From: a bacterium D16-56
GTDB taxonomy: Bacteria; Bacillota; Clostridia; Lachnospirales; Lachnospiraceae
DNA length: 64,000 nucleotides
NCBI GenBank assembly: GCA_003611875.1
Contig: RAYY01000007.1
Span: 99,837 to 163,836 of the forward strand
Direction of reading: 5' to 3'
Positions 9,071 to 16,528 of the stretch are shown here, piece by piece; position 1 is the first letter of the stretch; each line of letters opens with the position of its first letter. The translations under genes and the position numbers were made by a program. Below the pieces are notes generated by a model that made no database searches, had not been told where the DNA came from, and worked only from the letters and a program-made list of their open reading frames with translations.

Positions 9071-9097
9071 CGGAAGCTTTTACAGTCAAAGCTTCCG
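9071..9097 (+). terminator. Hairpin after the MATE gene
   Basis: Perfect 10-bp inverted repeat CGGAAGCTTT...AAAGCTTCCG with a 7-nt loop just behind the stop codon. It has no clear U-tract, so it may stabilise the 3' end or attenuate rather than fully terminate before mntP. Confidence 0.5.
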
Positions 9098-9148
9098 TGA
9101 ATATTTGCAGCAGCCTTAACATATACTTTTCATTGGGAGGAGCTTTCT

Positions 9149-9703
9149 ATGTCAATTCCGGAATTATTCATCATTGCTGTGGGATTGTCCATGGATGCCT
9201 TTGCCGTATCGGTCTGCAAGGGGCTTTCCATGCGAAAGATGTGTCGGAAAAATGCGTTCATAGTGGGCATATACTTTGGCGGTTTCCAGGCTTTAATGCC
9301 AACCATCGGATATTTCCTGGGAGCTTATTTCCAAAATACCATCGCAGCCTATGACCATTGGATTGCCTTTATCCTGCTGGGTATCATTGGAAGCAACATG
9401 ATTCGGGAATCCTTAAATCAGGAGGAGGAATCCTGCGATGCCTCTGTTGCCATGAGAGATATGCTGATTCTGGCCATTGCCACCAGCATAGATGCTCTGG
9501 CGGTAGGCGTCACCTTTGCTTTTCTCCAGGTACATCTTCTGTCCGCCGTGTCGATCATTGGAGCTACCACACTGGTTCTGTCTGTCATCGGCGTAAAGGC
9601 AGGCACAGTCTTTGGCTGCCGCTATAAATCCCGGGCCGAGCTGGCAGGCGGGGTGATTCTTGTTTTCATGGGCATAAAAATTTTAATAGAACATCTGTTG
9701 TAA
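9149..9703 (+). CDS. mntP: Manganese efflux pump MntP
   Basis: A 184-residue protein with six predicted transmembrane helices in two inverted halves. Each half carries the conserved Asp motif of the MntP (YebN) family: S-M-D-A-F-A-V-S and S-I-D-A-L-A-V-G. It is expected to export excess Mn2+. The ribosome binding site GGGAGGAG precedes ATG 9149. It lies 80 nt after the MATE gene on the same strand and may be co-transcribed with it. I saw no yybP-ykoY-type manganese riboswitch in the short gap. Confidence 0.92.
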   Translation: MSIPELFIIAVGLSMDAFAVSVCKGLSMRKMCRKNAFIVGIYFGGFQALMPTIGYFLGAYFQNTIAAYDHWIAFILLGIIGSNMIRESLNQEEESCDASVAMRDMLILAIATSIDALAVGVTFAFLQVHLLSAVSIIGATTLVLSVIGVKAGTVFGCRYKSRAELAGGVILVFMGIKILIEHLL

Positions 9704-9716
9704 AATCCTGCCCTGC

Positions 9717-9757
9717 AAAAATGCGGCTCCTCCTAAAAAGTCCAGGAACCGCATTTT
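9717..9757 (+). terminator. Terminator after mntP
   Basis: ATGCGG...CCGCAT stem (9721-9754), extended by CTCCT/AGGAA pairing, A-rich on the left and ATTTTCATTTT on the right. It may serve both mntP and the convergent operon. Confidence 0.75.
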
Positions 9758-9794
9758 CATTTTCCTTCATGATTTTACGCTCTATATGGTCTCA

Positions 9795-10481
9795 TCACGG
9801 ATAAACCGAATATCTTGTGCTTTGACTGCGAATATATGGTATAGTTTTAGAATTAGCCCTGATCCTTACCTCCGCAACATAACTCATCTGATAATTAAAA
9901 ATCCTCTTTTGTTTAAGCTCTGCAAGAATTTCATCCTTACATTCCATCAATACCGCAAAATCGCTGTGAATATACCGTACCCGGAACTCCAGGCAGGTCT
10001 GCCTCATCTCTGAGGGACGAAGCGTCTCATCCTCTCCCATATCATCTTCCTGGCTGTTTGTCACCTCTGTTTCCTCTGCGTCCATAACAGCTTCCTGGAC
10101 ATCCTCCTGAAAAACCTCATACTCAGTCACCTGGTTTTCATCCTCCCATGCCTCCTGCTGCGCTTTGCTGGCCTCCCAGGAACACACGCTTGGTTCCACA
10201 GTCTTTTCATTATAAGTAACCTCATACCGAATAATTCCTTCCGGCACGGTATCGTCCACCTCTACCCCATCAATCCAATATCCGCTGACAATGCTGATAC
10301 GCTCCTCTCCCGGTACGAAAGTATAATCGATCTCACGAGTCACCATCCCCTCCTCCCCGATCAGTCTCTCCCCTCCATAGGCCAGCGACGAATACTCCAC
10401 CAGAGCCACCCCGGTTCCGATTCCTCCCAAAAGCACCCCTCCTAAAAATATTCCCAGCAAAATCTTCTGCACCTTACGCAT
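9795..10481 (-). CDS. Membrane-anchored hypothetical protein of a PadR/DUF1700 operon
   Basis: A 228-residue protein starting with a hydrophobic helix (about 7-30) that anchors an extracytoplasmic domain. The middle (about 105-150) is very acidic and poor in structure, rich in Glu/Asp/Gln. Position as the third gene after padR and DUF1700 is where DUF4097-type adhesin-like proteins are often found, but the sequence here is too divergent to assign. The start overlaps the upstream gene by 8 nt, showing tight coupling. It may be part of an envelope-stress module; this is inference from order alone. Confidence 0.8.
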   Translation of the reverse strand: MRKVQKILLGIFLGGVLLGGIGTGVALVEYSSLAYGGERLIGEEGMVTREIDYTFVPGEERISIVSGYWIDGVEVDDTVPEGIIRYEVTYNEKTVEPSVCSWEASKAQQEAWEDENQVTEYEVFQEDVQEAVMDAEETEVTNSQEDDMGEDETLRPSEMRQTCLEFRVRYIHSDFAVLMECKDEILAELKQKRIFNYQMSYVAEVRIRANSKTIPYIRSQSTRYSVYP

Positions 10482-11376
10482 GTTCCCTGTCCTCCGCTTT
10501 TTTTCTGTTACTGCTCCTTTTAAGCATGGTAATGCTCAGCCACGATGCCGAAAAAGAACACATTACCAAACCCACACATCCTAATGTCACACCTGCCAAG
10601 GGATATCCCTGCAGCAGAAGCACTGTCAAAAGTCCCATACAATACAGACAAAACAACCCAAAGCCTCCCCAGCACAGAGCAAACCCAATACAAGCGCCGT
10701 TCCAAGCCATACGAATCCCCCAGAGAACCATCCGGATACCAAACCAGCATAAATTTCCCAAAAATCCCCTGACCCTGCCGGCTGCAGTCCTTCCGCCGTT
10801 CAACAAGGCCCATCCCATTCCGGATTTTCTACGGCTTCTTCCAGAAAATTGGGTTCTGTCCCGCTCATGGGCCCCCTCAGCCTCCAAAGTGCCTTCCTCC
10901 CGGCAGCCTTCTTCTTCCCCTTCACATGGTTCCAAAGCTTCCTCATAATCCATATGCTTCCTCCATCGGTTCTTCATCCACACACCTGGCTTTTTCAACA
11001 TCGCTCCCCAAAAAAGGAAAATTCCCCACAGCCAATGCCAGGCTTTCCCGGCTCCCTGAGTCACTGCTGCACCGGCTTTGACACACACGGCCGAAATCTG
11101 TCCTGACTCCCGGTCTCCCTTTCCCTCTTTCGTAAAATACCCTTTCCCCTTCTTCTGTCCTGCCGCATAATCAGCACGCACATGATAAGCCTCCAGAATC
11201 TCTGCAGCAAGCTCATCTAAGCTCCCAAAATCCGCAATCGCGTCCTCCTCTGTCAGTCCGCTTGCCTGCTTCATATCAATATGCTGCTCATATTCACTGA
11301 TAATATCATCCAGCTCCTCCTGCTGAAGCACAGACAGCGCCAGCTTCAGTTCTTTGATAAATGTCTTCTTATCCAT
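10474..11376 (-). CDS. DUF1700 (HAAS) domain membrane protein
   Basis: A 300-residue protein whose N-terminal ~75 residues are a HAAS/DUF1700 domain: L-x-x-x-L-x-x-L...D-I-I-S-E-Y-E-x-H, followed by D-F-G-S-x-x-x-L-A. The C-terminal third has several hydrophobic helices rich in Gly/Cys/Trp, and a charged linker of about 60 residues lies between. These proteins are usually encoded after a PadR repressor and are thought to pass on membrane or envelope stress. The start overlaps the padR stop by 8 nt. The Trp-rich linker and cysteine-rich helices are more pronounced than in the second DUF1700 protein of this window (40009-40524). Confidence 0.88.
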   Translation of the reverse strand: MDKKTFIKELKLALSVLQQEELDDIISEYEQHIDMKQASGLTEEDAIADFGSLDELAAEILEAYHVRADYAAGQKKGKGYFTKEGKGDRESGQISAVCVKAGAAVTQGAGKAWHWLWGIFLFWGAMLKKPGVWMKNRWRKHMDYEEALEPCEGEEEGCREEGTLEAEGAHERDRTQFSGRSRRKSGMGWALLNGGRTAAGRVRGFLGNLCWFGIRMVLWGIRMAWNGACIGFALCWGGFGLFCLYCMGLLTVLLLQGYPLAGVTLGCVGLVMCSFSASWLSITMLKRSSNRKKAEDREHA

Positions 11377-11689
11377 GTCGGCATTCCTCCAAAAATCCTC
11401 CCACTTTTTCCGTCAGCTCGTTCCATTCCTTTTCCAAAGAATCCCGATACAGCACGCCTGCTGCCGTTAAATGATAATACTTTCTGGGCGGTCCCTCCGT
11501 GGATTCCCGCAGATATGTTTCAAAATAATGTTCATTGGTCAGACGCTTGAGCAGTGGATAAATGGTGCCTTCATTTACATCCACCACCTTAGACACCTCC
11601 TCCACCAGCTCATATCCATACATATCCTTCTGACGAACCGACTCCAATACAATCAGCTCCAGCACCCCTTTCTTAAACTGAGCATTCAT
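11369..11689 (-). CDS. PadR family transcriptional regulator
   Basis: A 106-residue winged-helix protein of the short PadR subfamily: G-V-L-E-L-I-V-L at the start, D-M-Y-G-Y-E-L, then the recognition region E-G-T-I-Y-P-L-L-K-R-L and the wing R-K-Y-Y-H-L-T. It probably represses its own operon (padR, DUF1700, membrane protein). ATG at 11689 has a GGGAG site. A near-consensus promoter lies directly upstream, and short repeats of TACTA around the -35 region (about 11761-11788) are candidate binding half-sites. Confidence 0.92.
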   Translation of the reverse strand: MNAQFKKGVLELIVLESVRQKDMYGYELVEEVSKVVDVNEGTIYPLLKRLTNEHYFETYLRESTEGPPRKYYHLTAAGVLYRDSLEKEWNELTEKVGGFLEECRHG

Positions 11690-11752
11690 GATCTCCCATA
11701 CCTTTCTATACGTATCATACTCTGCACCAGCACTTTGTTATTACCAGATACT

Positions 11753-11781
11753 ATATTACACCTACTACTATGTAATGTCAA
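11753..11781 (-). promoter_or_regulatory. Promoter of the padR operon
   Basis: Minus-strand TTGACA (11781-11776), 17-nt spacer, TAATAT (11758-11753). The palindromic ACTAGT next to the -35 box may belong to the PadR operator. Confidence 0.75.
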
Positions 11782-11853
11782 GTACTAGTGCAACACATAA
11801 CATATTCTCTTAATTTAATAACAGGAACATCCTTTGTTTCTCATTGCCGGATA

Positions 11854-13038
11854 TCATTCAGCACTTCCGGCTCCTGTCCCGCATCTTCTGAGCAGCCCTT
11901 CATGCACCAGCCCCATTGCCGCCAGCAAAATCATCAGCCACACAGGAAACAACCCGATTCCCAAATGCTCGGCAATTACGCCGAAAAGCGGCGGCATCAA
12001 ACAGATTCCCACATAAGCGCTGGCCATCTGCAGCCCGATAATGGCCTGAGACTTGTTCGCCCCAAAATACTCCGGAGCCGCATGCATCAGGCAGGGATAT
12101 ACAGGGGCACAGCCCAATCCTAAAAGCACCAATCCTCCCAACGCAAGCTTTCCCCCTGGAAAGAAAAGTGCCAAAATTCCAAGTGCTCCGGACAAAATCC
12201 CCAGTCGAATCATTTTAGCATCATGAAACCAGATTGTCAGAACTCCGCTGACCGCTCTCCCCGCCGTAATTCCAATAAAAAATAATCCTGCAAAACGCGC
12301 TGCCTCCTTCGGGCTAAATCCTCCGTGAAGGGTCAGATAGCTGCTTCCCCAAAGCCCCGCCGTCTGTTCCAGGGCGCAATAGCAGAAAAAAGCAGCCATT
12401 GCCGCCTTGACGCCAGGAACATTTACGATCTGATTGATGGAAAGGGCCTCCCCATTCCCCCCATCCTCCTCCCTGCTGCCTTTGTTTCCGCCCTTTCTCC
12501 AAAGAGGAAGGGCGGCTGCCAATAAGATTGTCAATGCGATCTGCAGAAGGGAAATCATACGATACCCCATATGCCATCCCAGCTCCCCCGTAAGAGCATA
12601 CCCCATGATATACGGACCCAAAGAAGCCCCCACTCCCCACATACAATGAAGCCAGCTCATATGACAGCTTGCGTAATGAAGCGCCACATAATTATTAAGG
12701 GAAGCATCCACACTTCCTGCCCCCAGTCCATAAGGCACAGCCCACACACACAGCATCCAAAAAGAGCGGCTCACAGAAAAGCCATAAAGAGCCAATGCTG
12801 TCATAGCCACACTGATTGCCGTAATCCTACCGGTTCCCAGCCTGCGAGTAAGCCGGTCACTCTGAAGGCTGGAGACCACCGTGCTGACTGCAATCAGCAT
12901 GGAAACGGCTCCTGCCCAGGAAACCGGAACGCCAAATTCCCCATACATAGAGGGCCACGCGGCCCCCAACAACGAATCCGGAAGCCCCAAGCTGATAAAA
13001 GACAAATAAATAACCCCCAAAAGCAAATGTATCATCAT
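11854..13038 (-). CDS. Major facilitator superfamily permease (FucP-like)
   Basis: A 394-residue protein with about twelve transmembrane helices. The loop between helices 2 and 3 (S-D-R-L-T-R-R-L-G-T-G) matches the MFS signature, and the central loop (around 190-215) is charged. The general layout resembles the fucose-permease-like branch of MFS, but the substrate cannot be read from sequence. Two adjacent ATG codons follow a GGGAGGGG site; the first is used. The gene stands alone between the padR operon and a divergent hypothetical gene, so context gives no clue to its cargo. Confidence 0.85.
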   Translation of the reverse strand: MMIHLLLGVIYLSFISLGLPDSLLGAAWPSMYGEFGVPVSWAGAVSMLIAVSTVVSSLQSDRLTRRLGTGRITAISVAMTALALYGFSVSRSFWMLCVWAVPYGLGAGSVDASLNNYVALHYASCHMSWLHCMWGVGASLGPYIMGYALTGELGWHMGYRMISLLQIALTILLAAALPLWRKGGNKGSREEDGGNGEALSINQIVNVPGVKAAMAAFFCYCALEQTAGLWGSSYLTLHGGFSPKEAARFAGLFFIGITAGRAVSGVLTIWFHDAKMIRLGILSGALGILALFFPGGKLALGGLVLLGLGCAPVYPCLMHAAPEYFGANKSQAIIGLQMASAYVGICLMPPLFGVIAEHLGIGLFPVWLMILLAAMGLVHEGLLRRCGTGAGSAE

Positions 13039-13413
13039 CTTCCCCTCCCTGTCCTTCTTTCATTCGGCTTTGCAGCAATGCTGTACTCACACTCCATCAA
13101 AAGCATTCCTGTTTTTCCCATCCAGTATATGCAAAAAACACCGAAAAATCAAGTTTTCCTTAAGCATCTTTCAAAAATGCCGATATATACGGTATAACTT
13201 TTCAGATCTTGCTCCTGCTTTGCTTAAAAGCTTCCTAAATACGGTCTGGAATCTATGACCGCTCAATGCTTCTGAATTTATAAGGAAAACTCCTGCCAAT
13301 ATCTGCTCTATACAGAGACTATCTGCTCTATGCAAAGATCAGATTTATGGAACTGATACTACAGCAATTCAACAAGCATAAAAAGTGCTTGATTACAAAA
13401 AGGGGGGAAATAA
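13039..13413. other. Intergenic region between divergent genes
   Basis: 375 nt without a convincing gene. It holds the starts of both divergent transcripts and a short direct repeat, TATCTGCTCTAT, at about 13302 and 13320. I see no structured RNA. Confidence 0.4.
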
Positions 13414-14313
13414 ATGAGTATCATGATGATGGGTTCCCTGCACACCTATGCCTCCAACATGAAGATGCAGATGAAGTGGGAACAGAAAAAATCAAAAGGC
13501 GACTATTCCGCAGATGGCACTACATCCATTGCAGAACAGCTTCGAAAAGAAGCAGGCGGCATCGGCACCGGAACCTCCAACCGTTCCCAGCAGGCTATTT
13601 TAAACGGAATCCGTACAAAGCTGAATGCCGGCAAAAGGCTTTCCTCCTCTGAGTTGGAATACTTAAAAAAGAACGACCCGGAGACCTACCAGCATGTGAA
13701 GGCCATGGAGATGGAACGCAAGGCATATGAGCAAAGGCTGAAAAACTGTAAGACTAAAGAAGAAGTCCAACGCCTTAAGGCTTCTCAGATGGCTTCTTCC
13801 TTAGACCGGGTCAGGGAGGTCAACAATAACCCCAACATCCCTGATGGCGAGAAATTAAAGCTCACCCTTCAGGAACATCAAAAGGTCTGTTCTGTCACAG
13901 ATGCCACTGTCCAGTTCTCACAAAGCGGTGAGTACAGCAAGCTTCCCACAGAAGCAGAAAAGAGAAAAGCCGAAAAAGATCTGAAGGAAGCAAAAGAAGC
14001 CGAGATGAAGGGCGAGACCAAAGACCAAAAGGACATCTCTGCGGACGAAAAGGATTCTCAGGCTGCAGAAACCAACCCTGTTCATCCGTCGTCCTCCGGG
14101 GAAGAATCTGCACCGTCAGACAGCGAAAAGCCGGCTGACGCCCAGATTGCAAAGGCCAAGGAGCTTCTCCTTGCCGCAAAGAAAACCCGTATCGAAGCAG
14201 AACTGACTCCAGAAGCTCAAAAGGTCCGGCGTTCAAAAGCAAAAGCCGCATATGTGCAGAATATGGATATAAACGGAGCATCCTTTGCACCTGCCATTGA
14301 CATTGAAAGCTGA
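13414..14313 (+). CDS. Hypothetical hydrophilic protein with coiled-coil and disordered segments
   Basis: A 299-residue protein without signal peptide or membrane helices. Residues 1-40 are Met-rich. Residues 60-130 are helical and Lys/Glu-rich (a region containing L-N-A-G-K-R-L-S-S-S-E-L). Residues 180-245 are disordered and rich in Glu/Lys/Ser/Pro, and a final helical segment of ~50 residues follows. An AGGGGGG ribosome binding site precedes ATG 13414 and a strong terminator follows, so it is a single-gene unit. I have an impression of similar hypothetical proteins in other Lachnospiraceae, but no function is known to me. Confidence 0.75.
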   Translation: MSIMMMGSLHTYASNMKMQMKWEQKKSKGDYSADGTTSIAEQLRKEAGGIGTGTSNRSQQAILNGIRTKLNAGKRLSSSELEYLKKNDPETYQHVKAMEMERKAYEQRLKNCKTKEEVQRLKASQMASSLDRVREVNNNPNIPDGEKLKLTLQEHQKVCSVTDATVQFSQSGEYSKLPTEAEKRKAEKDLKEAKEAEMKGETKDQKDISADEKDSQAAETNPVHPSSSGEESAPSDSEKPADAQIAKAKELLLAAKKTRIEAELTPEAQKVRRSKAKAAYVQNMDINGASFAPAIDIES

Positions 14314-14342
14314 CATTCCTGACATTCGAAAGGAATCGAAAA

Positions 14343-14375
14343 GGGGATCCTGCCCGGATCCCTTCTTTCTTTCTA
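14343..14375 (+). terminator. Terminator
   Basis: GGGATCC-TGCCC-GGATCCC stem followed by TTCTTTCTTTCT, 30 nt after the stop of the hypothetical gene. Confidence 0.85.
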
Positions 14376-14471
14376 AAATTATCAAATTTTTCAAGTTCCT
14401 CCATAAATCCTGTCCCCTTATCCGTATCGTATATAGAACAACCGGAAAGCAAAAAAAGGGAGGAAATTTTT

Positions 14472-15545
14472 ATGAAAAGAAAGCATGTAAAATCGGCTGC
14501 CATTACCTTGGCTGCCATCTTGACCGCCTGTTCTATGACTGCCTGCGGCAGTTCCAGTTCCAAATTCAGTACCAGCAATCAATATTATGACTATGACGCA
14601 GCAGCAGCTCCTGCAGAGGCTATGGTCGAGTACGAAACAGAAGCTGCCATGGCAATGGATGCTGCCCCCTACTATGAAGACGGAGCCTACAATGATTCTG
14701 AAAAGCTCTCTCTTGCACTACAGGATACCGGCAGCACTACATCCAGCCAGCCTCCGTCAGTCTTTGATACCGGCCGAAAGCTGATCCGCACAGTCAGCCT
14801 CAATGTTGAAACAACGGACTTTGATAATCTTCTCTCCTCTATCCAGCAGTCTGTCACTGCACAGGGAGGCTACATTCAGCAGTCTGATATCAGCGGAGCC
14901 AGCATTTCCTACTCCTCTGACCGGAGAAGATACGCCTATCTGACAGTCCGGATCCCGTCTGAAAAATTAGACGGCTTCCTTTCTCAGATGAGTCAGCAAA
15001 GCAATATTATCAACCGCTCGGAAAATGTCCAGGATATCACCCTGCAGTACACAGATATCCAGAGCCGCAAGAAATCCCTGACCATTGAACAGGAACGGTT
15101 ATGGGCGCTTTTGGAGAAGGCCGACACCTTAGAGGCTGTCATTGCCTTAGAGGAACGTCTGTCAGAAATCCGCTATGAACTAGAATGCTTTGAATCCCAG
15201 CTTCGCACCTATGACAACCAGATAGATTACAGCACGGTGACAATTGATATCTCTGAAGTAACGGTATTCACCCCCACTGCGCCTGACTCGGTTGCAACTC
15301 GTATCCAAAAAGGCTTTATCCGGAACCTGGAAAATGTAGGACAAAGCATTACGGATTTTGTTGTTTGGTTTATCTCCCACCTTCCTGCTCTCGTAGTCCT
15401 TTTTGTCATCATCGGTGTCGTCATATTCTTTGTCAAGCTGCTGTCTTCCTCAAAAAGGAAAGATCAGAGCCCGAAAAAAAGGTTTTTTAAAAAATCTGCT
15501 AAACAGGCAGAGCAATGCTCCACAGATGAAGAACAAAACCAATAG
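14472..15545 (+). CDS. DUF4349 domain lipoprotein
   Basis: A 357-residue protein with a lipoprotein signal peptide; the lipobox Cys is at about 25 (M-T-A-C-G-S). A low-complexity Ala/Tyr/Glu-rich linker follows, then a DUF4349 domain (about 100-305) with the typical R-K-L-I-R-T-V-S-L-N-V-E-T start and a coiled coil around Q-S-R-K-K-S-L-T-I-E-Q-E-R-L. A transmembrane helix lies near 300-330 and a basic tail follows. The protein is therefore held to the membrane at both ends with the domain outside the cell. Role unknown. GGGAGGAAA site ahead of ATG. Confidence 0.9.
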   Translation: MKRKHVKSAAITLAAILTACSMTACGSSSSKFSTSNQYYDYDAAAAPAEAMVEYETEAAMAMDAAPYYEDGAYNDSEKLSLALQDTGSTTSSQPPSVFDTGRKLIRTVSLNVETTDFDNLLSSIQQSVTAQGGYIQQSDISGASISYSSDRRRYAYLTVRIPSEKLDGFLSQMSQQSNIINRSENVQDITLQYTDIQSRKKSLTIEQERLWALLEKADTLEAVIALEERLSEIRYELECFESQLRTYDNQIDYSTVTIDISEVTVFTPTAPDSVATRIQKGFIRNLENVGQSITDFVVWFISHLPALVVLFVIIGVVIFFVKLLSSSKRKDQSPKKRFFKKSAKQAEQCSTDEEQNQ

Positions 15546-15580
15546 TCCAGATTTTAGGCTATTTTTATCATGTATCGAAT

Positions 15581-15680
15581 GACGCGAAGCCTGAACCACT
15601 ATGGTTTGATTTCGCGCCATTAAATGCACAAAACGGCGCGAAACCTGAACCTCTATGGTCCGATTTCGCGCCATCAAATG
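15581..15680 (-). repeat. Two ~54-bp tandem copies of an inverted-repeat unit next to tRNA-Leu
   Basis: Copies begin at 15581 and 15635. Each has the arms G(G/A)CGCGAA and TTCGCGCC about 23 nt apart and shares the CCTGAACC-CTATGGT core and a CCAT(T/C)AAATGC tail. The second copy touches the 3' end of the tRNA-Leu gene on the minus strand, so the hairpins may act in 3' processing or termination of that tRNA transcript. Confidence 0.75.
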
Positions 15681-15757
15681 CGGGTGACAGGACTTGAACC
15701 TGCACGGTTGCCCGCCAGCTCCTAAGGCTGGTGCGTCTGCCATTCCGCCACACCCGC
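15679..15757 (-). tRNA. tRNA-Leu (anticodon TAG)
   Basis: Cloverleaf of 79 nt on the minus strand with acceptor GCGGGTG/CACCCGC and discriminator A. The anticodon arm is CCAGC-CTTAGGA-GCTGG and a class II variable arm CGG-GCAA-CCG is present. CCA is not encoded. Confidence 0.96.
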
Positions 15758-15793
15758 TGATTCTTGATTATCTTTGCAATAAGAAATGCTTCC

Positions 15794-16013
15794 CACAGTA
15801 AACCTGTATGCGCCCGGCTAGGGACACACCGCCAACCATGAAAGTCTGGCGGGCGCATTTGGCATCCCTGATTTTAAATCGCCTCCGGCGATGGAACTTT
15901 CACAGTAAACCTCCATGCACCCGGCTGGGAACACGCCACCAATCATAAAAGCTTGGCGGGCGCATTTGGCATCCCTGATTTTAAATCGCCTCCGGCGATG
16001 AAACTTTCACAGT
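15794..16013 (+). repeat. Dispersed hairpin repeat, two tandem ~107-bp copies
   Basis: Units begin at 15794 and 15901 with CACAGTAAACCT. Each contains an inverted repeat, ATGC(G/A)CCCGGC ... GGCGGGCGCAT, then GGCATCCCTGATTTTAA, then the small hairpin ATCGCC-TCC-GGCGAT. Related copies are at 61553-61639 (+) and 37953-38060 (reverse). It lies between the His and Leu tRNA genes. Confidence 0.85.
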
Positions 16014-16040
16014 AAAAAAAAATTCCCGAAGGAATTAAAA

Positions 16041-16115
16041 GGTGGATAAAGGGATTCGAACCCTTGGCCTCCAGAGCCACAATCTGGCGCGCTAACCAAC
16101 TGCGCTATACCCACC
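16041..16115 (-). tRNA. tRNA-His (anticodon GTG)
   Basis: 75 nt on the minus strand. The anticodon arm is CCAGA-TTGTGGC-TCTGG, and an 8-bp acceptor includes the extra G(-1) paired with C73 that is typical of tRNA-His. Confidence 0.96.
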
Positions 16116-16194
16116 ATATGCTGTACCAACAAAGCTTATCGTGCTTTGTCGAATACTTCCACTCCGCCGCACCACGATTCCCCGTGCTGGGCAA

Positions 16195-16268
<74 letters not shown>

Positions 16269-16310
16269 ACGATAATATTCAACAGGCTTCGCCACTCGGC
16301 GACGGATTAC

Positions 16311-16339
16311 ATTTTATCACATTATATGCTAAAATGCAA
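16311..16339 (-). promoter_or_regulatory. Promoter of the Arg-His-Leu tRNA cluster
   Basis: Minus-strand TTGCAT (16339-16334), 17-nt spacer, TAAAAT (16316-16311), about 40 nt before tRNA-Arg. Confidence 0.65.
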
Positions 16340-16462
16340 GTACTTTTTTCCCACATTCTTCTTTTCTTAATGTTTTTTATCTGTTATGCCGCTTTGTTTC
16401 AAATACCCAAGTCAAAATACCTCAATCCCGGCATTGACGATCTATCCAAAAAACCTAAACAC

Positions 16463-16494
16463 AGCCAGGCAACCCCCCTTTCAGGTCGCCTGGC
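16463..16494 (-). terminator. Probable terminator of the hexitol operon
   Basis: AGCCAGGC (16463-16470) pairs with GCCTGGC (16488-16494). On the minus strand a T-rich stretch follows at a small distance. Confidence 0.55.
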
Positions 16495-16528
16495 ATACAA
16501 AAAACTCCCCTATTTTTGTAATAACGCT

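Noticed and set aside
9069..9148. Gap before mntP examined for a yybP-ykoY manganese riboswitch
   Set aside because: Too short and lacking the conserved motifs; only a small hairpin is present.
13895..14578. Long minus-strand frame opposite the hypothetical gene at 13414
   Set aside because: It overlaps a terminator and the next gene's leader, and the plus-strand gene has a clear ribosome binding site and composition.
15568..15858. Minus-strand frame across tRNA-Leu and a dispersed repeat
   Set aside because: It translates a tRNA and the hairpin repeat; the similar frame at 61421-61618 comes from the same repeat, not from a protein family.
15794..16013. Tandem repeats considered as a CRISPR array
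   Set aside because: Only two units of ~107 bp with no spacers and no cas genes; further copies are dispersed elsewhere.
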